A stretch of 64,000 bases of DNA, from assembly GCA_963760935.1 (NCBI GenBank), contig CAVXFB010000008.1:806001-870000 (forward strand), in the 5' to 3' direction. The notes below the pieces were generated by a model. The model was given only the letters and a program-made list of their open reading frames with translations. It ran no database searches and had not been told where the DNA came from. Source of the stretch: CAVXFB01 sp963760935. Its GTDB lineage: Bacteria > Planctomycetota > Planctomycetia > Pirellulales > Thermoguttaceae. Every line of letters begins with the position of its first letter. Positions within the stretch are counted from its first letter, which is position 1. Position numbers and translations under genes: made by a program. This document shows positions 46,301-54,449 of the stretch, one piece after another.

Positions 46301-48291
46301 CCGCTCTAGCTCGGCCGGACTAAAGGGATTGTCGCTGGCCGTCGTTGGGCTCGCAAGACCGCGCTCCGCTTTTGCCCCGAGATTCAACTCATAGGGGTTG
46401 TTTACCGTTGTTCCGCCCATCGAAACGTAGAGCGGTCGGCCGGCGACATCCAGCCCAACCGCACCAATGCCGAATGTGTCGGGCGGTGCGCCATACGCAT
46501 CGAGGAGGTTGCTGCCTGTCTGGAACTCCCACCAGTTCCAAGTTGCCGGGAACGTCAGGTTGTCATATTGTTGCCACTTGTTGCGGCTAAGTGCGTTCAC
46601 AACGTTCAGTTCGCCCGGCAACGGGTTGCTGCCAAGCGTGAGATCGGCGTAGCGACCGTCGACCTTCACGGTGGCCGTATTAATGCCGACCATCAATTGG
46701 CGATAGTCCGTGAGCGAGTAGAACAGGGGCGCCAGTGTAATTTCCGCCGGCCCATACCCCTGGCCACGCGGCAACTGAGCCGTCGCGAGTCCCCCGGCAA
46801 ACAACAGGTTGCTTGCGCCAGCTCCAAGAGAGTCCGTGGTCACATTCACGCTGTTCGGTTTCCCAAGAGATGGGCCAGGCGTGTTGTCGTATCTCGCCGG
46901 ATTGGTCTGTTCCAAGTTACCCTGTGCATTGAGATTCAGCCGGCCGTCGAGGTCGACGCAGAGGATGGCGAACAGCGGTTTGTAGAGGCGGCCGTCGCTG
47001 GTGGCCCGCACCGGCATGCCGAGATCAACCCACACGCTATCCGGCCGGCCGTCGCCGTCGTTGTCGACGTCTAACGGGTCATCCGGTTCCCATGGCGTGG
47101 TTGGAGTAACGCTCGGATTGCTGCCCGTGAAGTTGGGATGGTCGGTGCGTGGCAGGCCCATGCCAATAGGCCGCATCATGATCGCGCGACACAAACCGTG
47201 GCTCGCTGGGCTGGCGGCCCAGAGGTCGCGGAACGTCGTGACGCCTTGATCATTTTCCCAGTACTTTATCAGCGCTGGCCGATGAAACGATGGAAGAGTC
47301 CTAATGCCGCCCGGGGCAGTAGCGTCCGGCACTTGTGCCGCCAAAAACGTGTGCTGGAAGTCGGCGGCCGTGTAGTCGGAGTTCGCGCCGCCGGGCGGAT
47401 TGCCAGCGGCATACACTGACAGGGGCAAGTTGGGCAGCAGAGCCACGGGATTTGTGCCGACAAGGGACCACGTCTGCGTTGTGGCGTTGAACGTGGCATT
47501 CAACGCGGTGCCCGTCGCGTCGAACCCGAACCCCGTGCCGCTGAAGGGTGCGCCATTTACAATGAATGTGCTTGTGTTTTGCGGAAGTGTGCCGTCGGGG
47601 AAGGCGAGGACTTGCAAGGTGCCGGAAGTGAGGTCCCCGCCCACGATGCGAGTGCTCTCCATGTAATGCAGCGTGGCCGACGAGGGGCCGGTGATCGTGA
47701 GTACGCAACCGCCGCAGGCGCAACTTGGGCGGCGGAGAGACCGGCCGTGATGTTCACCAACTGTTTGAGTGTCCCTACGTATGCCGAGCCGGTAATCGTG
47801 CCGGTGATAATTGGGTGGGTTGCGGTGCCATTCCCATACATATCTTCCAGCAGGCTGTGGGCGCCGATGATGGAGGCCGGATTGTTGCTGCCGCGGAAAA
47901 GCTGCATGGCGGCCTGATTGAGGAGCTTGTCGGGCGGGTCGCTGGTCTGTTCCATCCGCTCGATCGCCAGGGCCCCGCGTTTCGCCTGGCCCGTCAACAC
48001 GACGAAGGCCACGGCGATCAGGCCGAACATCGACAACAGCGCCAGGATCAAGAGCAGGAGCACGCCCCGCCGGGCGGAAGAACGGGGGCGGGGGGCGGGG
48101 GATGGGGGACGGGGATTGTTGATTGTTGATTGCCCCTCGCTTCGTGGCAGGGGATTAGGGATTAGGGATTGGGGATTAGACGCAAGTTGACGAACCGGCA
48201 AGGCGCTCCCCTCACCACTCGCCACTGGCCACTGACCACTAGCCACCGACCACTGACCACTGACGACTCTCGACTGTCTACTACGTCTCAT
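43353..48291 (-). CDS. Very large membrane-anchored protein of the pseudopilin operon (GspK position, two frameshifts)
   Basis: About 1,640 residues in three frames. ATG 48291 has GAAGGA upstream; a repeat-encoded leader of about 75 residues is followed by SARRGVLLLLILALLSMFGLI, a pilin-like hydrophobic helix, and AKRGALAIERMEQT. One base is missing at about 47706-47715; the second frame (47662-44411) has DVDNDGDGRPDSVWVDLGMP, KPLFAILCVDLDGRLNLNAQ and many beta-rich segments. A second shift in the G run 44468-44471 leads to the last frame, which ends KAILVKRFIE. It occupies the place of GspK/PilX minor pseudopilins but is several times larger. Probably a planctomycete-specific secretion component or secreted structural protein. 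Confidence 0.72.
48113..48260. repeat. Composite repeat module inside the large gene's leader
   Basis: GATTGTTGATTGTTGATTG, a short GC palindrome, GGGATTAGGGATTAGGGATT, GTTGACGAACCGGCAAGG, then CCACT-type heptads. The same order recurs at 52497-52680. Translated in frame on the minus strand. Confidence 0.8.
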
Positions 48292-48743
48292 GGCTGGCTT
48301 CCTTCGTCGCACTTTCTCTTGCCCTGGCCCGGGTTTCAGCTATCAGCTATCAGTTGTCAGCTTCATTTGTGATCGCGAAAACGCGGAAGCACGAAAACGG
48401 TCCTGATTTTGAACAGGAGCAAACAGAGGCGGCAGAGGACTTGTATTGCATCTTCCGTCATCCACCTTTCGTCGTCCGTCTTCCACCTTTCGTGTTTTCG
48501 TACTTTCGCGATCAAGACAGTGTGATGGTGTCGCCCTAATTTAGTTGTACGGTGCTGGTGTAGACGCCCGTCACGCCTGGAATTATTACCGCCGTAGCGG
48601 CTACCTCCTATTCCATTTACTCGAACGCCTCAATCTTTCCTTTTCTTATCACGAAAACGAGAAGGTGCGAAAACGCGAAATGATGTTGGCCGCCCTTTCG
48701 TCCTTTCGTCCTTTCGCGATCAAGACAGTGTGATGGTGTCGCC
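48292..48743. other. Intergenic with direct duplication of the upstream gene end
   Basis: Holds copy 1 of the 75-bp direct repeat (48503-48577) and GAAAACGCG / CGCGTTTTC-type palindromes (about 48370-48400, 48490-48512, 48648-48680). No gene seen. Confidence 0.5.
48503..48577. repeat. 75-bp direct repeat, copy 1
   Basis: Identical to 48711-48785. It repeats the final 13 codons and stop of the pilV-like gene, plus flanking DNA, 208 bases downstream. Confidence 0.88.
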
Positions 48744-48785
48744 CTAATTTAGTTGTACGGTGCTGGTGTAGACGCCCGTCACGCC
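48711..48785. repeat. 75-bp direct repeat, copy 2
   Basis: Identical to 48503-48577; this copy includes the functional 3' end of the pilV-like gene. Confidence 0.88.
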
Positions 48786-49929
48786 GTCGACGCTGATGGC
48801 AGTTGCCGCAGTGCCGCCATTCCAGTCGGGGCCAACGAGACTGATGCGCGTCGTGTCGGTGGCTTCGTCATATCCGGCGTAGACTACCCGATACCAAGTA
48901 GCCGTTTGGTTTGGACTATACAGTAGTATCCAGTCCTTATTTTTCAGGGTCCAAGCCGTAGGCCACTGCGAAGCGACGTGTATGCCAATCCCGCCGTAGC
49001 CGGTAGCGGTGTCACAGGTAACCGGGATTACCTCCTCGCCGGCCGTCGAGAGATTTCGCTTCTCGCAGACTACGACCGACACGGTGAAGGTGCGGCGATT
49101 GTTCCAGGGGATTGGGACGGCTGCGGCAACGTCGGCGGGCGAAGGCGTGACCATCAGGAACCAGGAGAAATCGCCGGCGTCCGGGCCGCCAACGCCCGCA
49201 TCCCGCCATGTCGCTCCGTTATCGTTGACCGTGGTGCCGTCGGTGACCCAATTCGTTGGTGGAGATGCGCCGCTGACTCCGGCCGCGGTGCATGTATACA
49301 CGTGGCCGTTCGGAGTGGGCGGTACAATCTGGTCTCCAACATTATACTGGTGCAAACGTTGCCGTTGCGCCGACCTGCGCCAGTGGGCGAGTGCCTGCCG
49401 GAGGAATCGAGCCGGATGTGATATCTTCGGGCCGGACGAACACCAGATCGTCATGCCACCGGCAGAGTTGCTCCGCCATGCCAGCGTCGTACCCGCCTAT
49501 GTTGACGCGATCGAGAATGCCGCCTAACTGTCCGAGGGGCGATGCAAGGGTCATTCCTAACGGATCGATCACAACCGGGTTAACAAGGCTCGTGGGAGTC
49601 GCAGCCCATGTGGTCGGGTCCAGCAAGCCGCGAATTCTGACTTCGCGTATGGCGGCTCTTCCGCAGGCACCGGTGCGGTCGGACGTTTCGGTGGCCATCA
49701 GCGACAGCTTGCCCAGCGGGATCAGGGCGGCCACGCCCATCAGGCCGACGGCCAGGATGAACAACGAGACCAGGACTTCGAGCAGGCTGACGCCGCGGCG
49801 GCGGGCGGAGCGATTGGGGATTGGGGATTGGGGATTGGAGGAGATAGGAGTGGACGCAGCGCAGCCCGCGGGGGCTGGCGTCTTGCGCCCTGCTCTAATC
49901 CCTAATCCCCAATCCCTAATCCCTCTCAT
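48744..49929 (-). CDS. PilV/GspI-like minor pseudopilin (frameshifted)
   Basis: ATG 49929 has a strong GGAGGAAAG site and starts one base after the previous gene's TAG, so it is translationally coupled. A leader of about 46 residues, partly encoded by heptads (MRGIRDWGLGIR, SSNPQSPIPNRS), precedes RRRGVSLLEVLVSLFILAVG, the PilV-type prepilin segment. Then GKLSLMATETSDRTGACGRAA. The frame shifts at about 49346-49352 (from GATATFA to QYNVGDQIVPPTPNGHVY) and ends at 48744. About 395 residues. A minor pseudopilin of a type II secretion or pilus-like machine. Confidence 0.78.
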
Positions 49930-49930
49930 C

Positions 49931-51391
49931 CTACTTTCCTCCCATGCCCTGGGCGTCGCGAGCAATCGTGCGCGAGGTGCGCAATGCGTCGGCCGCGGCA
50001 TTAGTTTCTACCCACTCGATAGCACTTGTGTCTGGTTGTTTATTCGAGTTGTTTTGTAGGCAGCGGTACAACTTGAGATTGTAGGACACGCAATCTCCGA
50101 TCACGTAATTGATACTGTTGTTCCAGATTGGAATGGCGGATACTTCAGAGGTCGTGACAAGGCCGGTCTGTGGGTTGATCATTACCCAGAGATTGTTAAG
50201 GTCCTGGTAATTCGTCATGTCAGCTTCGGTGGGTGGGTTGGGATTGAACGCGTTGGCCATCCGCTCTTGCTTGCCGATCAACAAATAGATCGGCGAGACG
50301 ACGTTAAACTTGAATCCATAGCCGTAGACGCAGTCCACGCACCCATTTGGCCCGAACAAAATGATCGCATCGCTATCGCCGCCAAATACGGCACCATCGG
50401 TACCTGACGCGGTGGCATCAATAATCGTGGACGCGGGGAGTTGCAGCGGCTGTGCAGATCCCTTACCCGGTATACGGTCAATGCTATATGTTACGGGAGC
50501 CGAGGGCATTGCGGTCCACGGCACCAATTGCCCTGTGTTCAATTTTGCATCCAATTGAAGTGGCAGAGCATTGATTCCTTCTCCCGGCATTCCCGAGTGT
50601 GCACTTGGGCCGACAATGGTGTAAGCAGGACCTTGATGATTAAACCGAATCAGATCCCCAACGTGAACCAAGGCAGTATTAAAATCTGCGGGGTTGAAGT
50701 TCGCCGTATAGTCTTCGTAGAAGGTTGGGGCCGAGATATTGGTTTTGGGATCGATATACGGCCCAATCGTTGCACCGGTTCCCGCCGACACGATTGCCGT
50801 TGACGTCTCGGCGTCGCCGCAGTAGGGCGGCGGAACCGCGCACTGGTCCATTGTCATCACGGACGCGGTGTCGTTAAAGCGTCGCAAGATGACGCCGCAG
50901 GGGCGGCCGGTTTCCATGGCCCGGTTGCGGGCCGAGGCCAGATAGAGGTCGACGGCCCGGGCCGCCTCGCGGACGCGGCGGGAATCGTTGGCCGGGTGAA
51001 GCGTCGTGGCCGCCGCCGCCACGAGGATCATCATGATCGCCACGACGATCAGCATCTCGACCAGGGTGAAGGCGGAGCGGGAAAAAGGGGACAGTCCCCG
51101 ACCAACCTGCGGTCGGTGCCCGCCGGAACGGCCCGGAGGGTGCTTCGCACAAATGGGGACTGTCCCCTTTTTCCCAGCGGCGGCACTGGCATAGCCAGTG
51201 GCACACGAACGGGACGCGGCACACGCGGGGGAAGCAGATATGGGCCTCACGCAAAGGCGCCAAGGCGCAAAGAGGGAAACGACCACCCTTCTTTGCGCCT
51301 TGGCGTCTTGGCGTGAGGTTCCCGTGGCCAGCGCAGCGGCCCGGCTGGCCTCCGAACTCTCAACTCTCAACTCTCCTCTCTCGACTCTCAT
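49931..51391 (-). CDS. GspH/FimT-like pseudopilin with long repeat-encoded leader
   Basis: ATG 51391 follows the previous gene's TAA by one base. Residues 1-107 are encoded by repeats: MRVERGELRVESS (heptads), DAKAQRR...APWRLCV (palindrome 51242-51325) and GKKGTVPICAKHPPG (97-bp element). Then comes the prepilin segment SAFTLVEMLIVVAIMMILVA, followed by ARAVDLYLASARNRAMETGRPCGVIL, typical of GspH. The rest is a long beta domain ending IARDAQGMGGK. No start codon lies near the prepilin segment, so translation must begin upstream. The frame itself is open to 51637. Confidence 0.8.
   Translation of the reverse strand: MRVERGELRVESSEASRAAALATGTSRQDAKAQRRVVVSLFAPWRLCVRPISASPACAASRSCATGYASAAAGKKGTVPICAKHPPGRSGGHRPQVGRGLSPFSRSAFTLVEMLIVVAIMMILVAAAATTLHPANDSRRVREAARAVDLYLASARNRAMETGRPCGVILRRFNDTASVMTMDQCAVPPPYCGDAETSTAIVSAGTGATIGPYIDPKTNISAPTFYEDYTANFNPADFNTALVHVGDLIRFNHQGPAYTIVGPSAHSGMPGEGINALPLQLDAKLNTGQLVPWTAMPSAPVTYSIDRIPGKGSAQPLQLPASTIIDATASGTDGAVFGGDSDAIILFGPNGCVDCVYGYGFKFNVVSPIYLLIGKQERMANAFNPNPPTEADMTNYQDLNNLWVMINPQTGLVTTSEVSAIPIWNNSINYVIGDCVSYNLKLYRCLQNNSNKQPDTSAIEWVETNAAADALRTSRTIARDAQGMGGK
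51079..51175. repeat. 97-bp element with perfect inverted ends, copy 1
   Basis: Exact inverted copy of 52383-52479. The ends (GGGAAAAAGGGGACAGTCCC and its complement) are perfect 21-bp inverted repeats; the inside carries GACCAACCTGCGGTCGG and GGAACGGCCCGGAGGGTG. It lies in frame in the gspH-like leader. Confidence 0.92.
51242..51325. repeat. Long palindromic repeat (CCTCACGCAAAGGCGCCAAGG type)
   Basis: CCTCACGCAAAGGCGCCAAG at the left pairs with CTTGGCGTCTTGGCGTGAGG-like DNA at the right around a 20-base centre. Also translated in frame in the gspH-like leader. Confidence 0.75.
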
Positions 51392-51392
51392 A

Positions 51393-52737
51393 TTACCGCT
51401 GCTCGATATGATGGTTCGTGATGTTGTCGTGTTGCGTGCCGGCATCGGGTGTGCCGACGACCGGTGAGCCCATGAGGGTCGCACCGCCGCCGACTGTGGC
51501 ATAGGGGTCAGATATGTCTGGCAATCTTGGATAGGAAGGATCGGAATAGCCGTCGCCGTCGTTGTCCAGATTCCGAACGCCGTCGCCGGCTTTATCCGGA
51601 AAACCTTCGGCGTTGAACTGCAGGCCAACCAGGCCAAATTGCTCGTCTGGCCCAGCGGAGCAGATCAACGGGATCAGGTGATAACCGCGCGGCGGGCTGT
51701 CGATGGGGTGGTAGTCGATGCCACGCGGATCGAACGGATCGGAGTCGGAGCCTGCGTAGCCGGTTTGAATGTCGGAATCGCCGGGATTGGTCGGTGCGTT
51801 ACTCGGAAAGCCCGTCCAATTGCTGAAGCCGGGCGCCCAGCGGAGCCAGCAGATGGGCGTGCCCCAGCCATCGATGAAAACCGGATGATTGACCCCTGCC
51901 GGATCCTCGACCATGCCAATTTCCGCTTGGTTGAACTGCTCCATCGCTTCGGGCGAACCGAGGCTGACGACTTTGTACAGGCATTGGGCCGATTCGTACT
52001 TTGTCGTGGGCGGATCGAGCGCGTACATCATGTGCAAGGGAGGATCAATGGGGAGAGTTGATGCCGGTAGTGACATCTGCCCGGCAGTCGGGCATCTCCA
52101 ACCGCATCAACTCGCGAATGGCGTTCAATCGCATTTGGGCGGCCGCTTTTGGCTGCGTGCCTGTCGGAATCTGGATCGGCACGCGGCGGTTCATGTAGGA
52201 TTCGTAGCGCTCCATGATGATGGAGTTGAGCTTGGCGATGGTGGCCTTGGTGGCGTACTCGCGGGCCGATTGGCGGGTCTTTTGCAACGCGGCCATCACC
52301 ATGCCGGCCAGGATGCCGATGATCGTGATCGTGACCAGCAGTTCGACGAGCGTGAAGGCGGAGCGGGGGACGGGGGACGGGCGGGAAAAAGGGGACAGTC
52401 CCCATTTGTGCGAAGCACCCTCCGGGCCGTTCCGGCGGGCACCGACCGCAGGTTGGTCGGGGACTGTCCCCTTTTTCCCGGGGGATGGGGGACGGCCGAT
52501 TGTTGATTGTTGATTGTTGGATTGCCCCGCTCCTCGCGGCAAGGGATTAGGGATTAGGGATTGGGGATTAGAGCGAAGTTGACGGGCCGGCAAGGCGATC
52601 CCCTCACCCCTAGCCACTCGCCACTCTCCACTAGCCACTAGCCACTCACCACTGGTCACTCGCCACTGGTTGATCGTTGATTGTCGGACGCAGGCGCTCT
52701 CGGCTCTCCTTTCTTCTTTGGCTCGTACGGTTTTCAT
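51393..52737 (-). CDS. GspG-like pseudopilin with long repeat-encoded leader (probable frameshift)
   Basis: ATG 52737 has GGAGAG upstream. Start MKTVRAKEERRAESACVR, then about 105 residues encoded by a heptad module (SGEWLVASGEWRVARGEG), SNPQSLIPNPL and the 97-bp element (GKKGTVPDQPAVG...GLSPFSR). The prepilin segment is SAFTLVELLVTITIIGILAG, followed by KATIAKLNSIIMERYESYMNRR. This frame stops at 52045, but a GspG-like remainder (LDPPTTKYESAQCLYKVV, DGWGTPICWLRW, SAGPDEQFGL) continues in another frame from about 52076 to 51393. Either one shifted gene or two overlapping ones; one is favoured because the second part has no pilin segment or ribosome site. Confidence 0.75.
52383..52479. repeat. 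97-bp element with perfect inverted ends, copy 2
   Basis: Identical to 51079-51175 in the opposite direction; lies in frame in the gspG-like leader. Confidence 0.92.
52497..52680. repeat. Composite repeat module inside the gspG-like leader
   Basis: Same order as 48113-48260: GATTGTT heptads, a short palindrome, GGGATTAGGGATTAGGGATT, GTTGACGGGCCGGCAAGG, then CCACT-type heptads (AGCCACT, CGCCACT, CTCCACT). Confidence 0.8.
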
Positions 52738-53024
52738 GGCATTCTCTCCGTCCGCGCGACGCACTGGCGGCTGTTGGCCACCGGCTATCGACTCTCGACC
52801 GTCGCTGCCCTCACCCTGGCCCTCTCCCGACCAACCTTCGGTCGGTGCCCGGAGAGGGGACCTTTCGTGCGCCGCTCTCCCAAAGGGAGAGGGGACACGT
52901 TGACTTGTTACTTGTCACTAACCACTCGTCACTCTCGATCGTCGCTGCCCTCACCCTAACCCTCTCCCAAAGGGAGAGGGGACACGTTGACTCGTCACTC
53001 GTCACTCGCCACTCGCCACTCCTC
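52738..53024. repeat. Intergenic repeat cluster between gspF and the gspG-like gene
   Basis: Two CCCTCACCC-type palindromes with CTCTCCCAAAGGGAGAGGGG (52806-52890 and 52945-52982) and CACTCGTCACTCG heptads (52984-53030). No gene seen. Confidence 0.6.
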
Positions 53025-54365
53025 CTACTTCTTACTTCCTCCAGACAATGTATCGATGAGGCTAATCAGGGGCAGGAATAGGGCAATGACGATGAAGCCG
53101 ACCATGCCGCCGAGGCAGATGATCAAGAGCGGTTCCATGAGGCTCATGAGGCTGTTGGTGATCACGGCCACTTCGTCGTCGTAGGTATCGGCCACCTTGT
53201 AGAGCATCGTATCGAGTTCGCCCGTCTCTTCGCCGACGTCGACCATATTGACGACCATGTCGTCGAGGATGCGCCGATGCATGCGGGTGACATACATCAG
53301 CACGCCGAGCACCGGCGGATAGAAGAACCAGAAGAAGAGCGCCATGGGGTGGAACGAGGGGGTGGAGGCCTCTTTCAACGGTTTGGCGATCGACTCGCCC
53401 TCGCGAATGGACTCGTAGACTTTTTGGAAGAGGACCTCGAAGACGGCGTTGCCGGCGGTCTCCTTGGTGATGTGCAGTGCTTCGAGGATGGGTACGCCGC
53501 TGGCCACGAGGGTGCCGAGTGTTCGCATGGTGCGGGCGACAATGTTTTTTTCGATGAGCGGCCCGAAGATCGGCATCTTGATGGTGAAGAGGTCCCAGCC
53601 CATGCGTCCGGCGGAGAACTTTCGGATGAGCTTGAGCGTGAGCCAGATGCTGATGGGGATGCCGGGCAAGAGGTACCAATAGTCTTGGACGAATTGGGAG
53701 GCATTGATCAGGGCGATGGTCATGCCGGGCAGCGCGGTTCCGAAGTCGGCGAAGATCTTCTGGAACGAGGGCACGATCTTCAGCATGATGAACACGAGGA
53801 TGCAGGAGGCAAAGAGCACGACGGTGATCGGGTAGATCATCGCGCCTTTGACTTTTCGCTTGAGGGATTCGGACCGTTCCTGGAACTCGGCCAAGCGTTT
53901 GAGGATGACTTCGAGGGCACCGCCCGCCTCGCCGGCCTTGATCATGTTGACGTAGAGGCGGTTGAAGGCCTTGGGCGACTTGGACATGGCCTCGGAGAGC
54001 GTCGAGCCGCCTTCGATTTCTTCGCAGACGTCGATCAGGGCGTTTTTCAGGGCGCCGGCGCCGGACTGTTGTTCGAGGATTTTGAGGCTGCGGAGGATGG
54101 GCAGGCCGGCGTCCTGCAAAATTGAAAGCTGCCGGGTGAAGGTGGTGAGGTTCTTCGATTTGACGCCGCCGATGGCAAAGCTCTTGCCCCGTTTTCCGCC
54201 TTTCTTTTGGGCGGCCGTCTTACGGCTCTTCTTGACGGAGAGCTTCGTTACGAAGTAGCCCATCTGCCGGATCGTGGCTTGTGCCTCGTCCTGGCTGGCG
54301 GCATCGACGACGTCCTTGATTTCCTGGCCGGTGGCATCCATCGCCTCGAATTGATAGGTTGGCAT
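53025..54365 (-). CDS. gspF: Type II secretion / type IV pilus inner-membrane protein GspF/PilC
   Basis: Polytopic platform protein of the pseudopilus machine, 446 residues from ATG 54365 (GAGG nine bases upstream). An N-terminal MPTYQFEAMDATGQEIKDVV, then two repeated GspF domains, each with helices: FTRQLSILQDAGLPILRSL and RTLGTLVASGVPILEALHI, and three membrane spans (AMIYPITVVLFASCILVFIM, LFFWFFYPPVLGVLMYV, PLLIICLGGMVGFIVIALFL). Directly downstream of pilB1, as in classical operons. Confidence 0.93.
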   Translation of the reverse strand: MPTYQFEAMDATGQEIKDVVDAASQDEAQATIRQMGYFVTKLSVKKSRKTAAQKKGGKRGKSFAIGGVKSKNLTTFTRQLSILQDAGLPILRSLKILEQQSGAGALKNALIDVCEEIEGGSTLSEAMSKSPKAFNRLYVNMIKAGEAGGALEVILKRLAEFQERSESLKRKVKGAMIYPITVVLFASCILVFIMLKIVPSFQKIFADFGTALPGMTIALINASQFVQDYWYLLPGIPISIWLTLKLIRKFSAGRMGWDLFTIKMPIFGPLIEKNIVARTMRTLGTLVASGVPILEALHITKETAGNAVFEVLFQKVYESIREGESIAKPLKEASTPSFHPMALFFWFFYPPVLGVLMYVTRMHRRILDDMVVNMVDVGEETGELDTMLYKVADTYDDEVAVITNSLMSLMEPLLIICLGGMVGFIVIALFLPLISLIDTLSGGSKK

Positions 54366-54449
54366 CGCTGTTGCCTCCTCTGCCGACACTTCGCTGGGCG
54401 GCAAACCGCCCGGCCCTTGTTCTAATCTCTAATCCCGAACGTCTAATTC

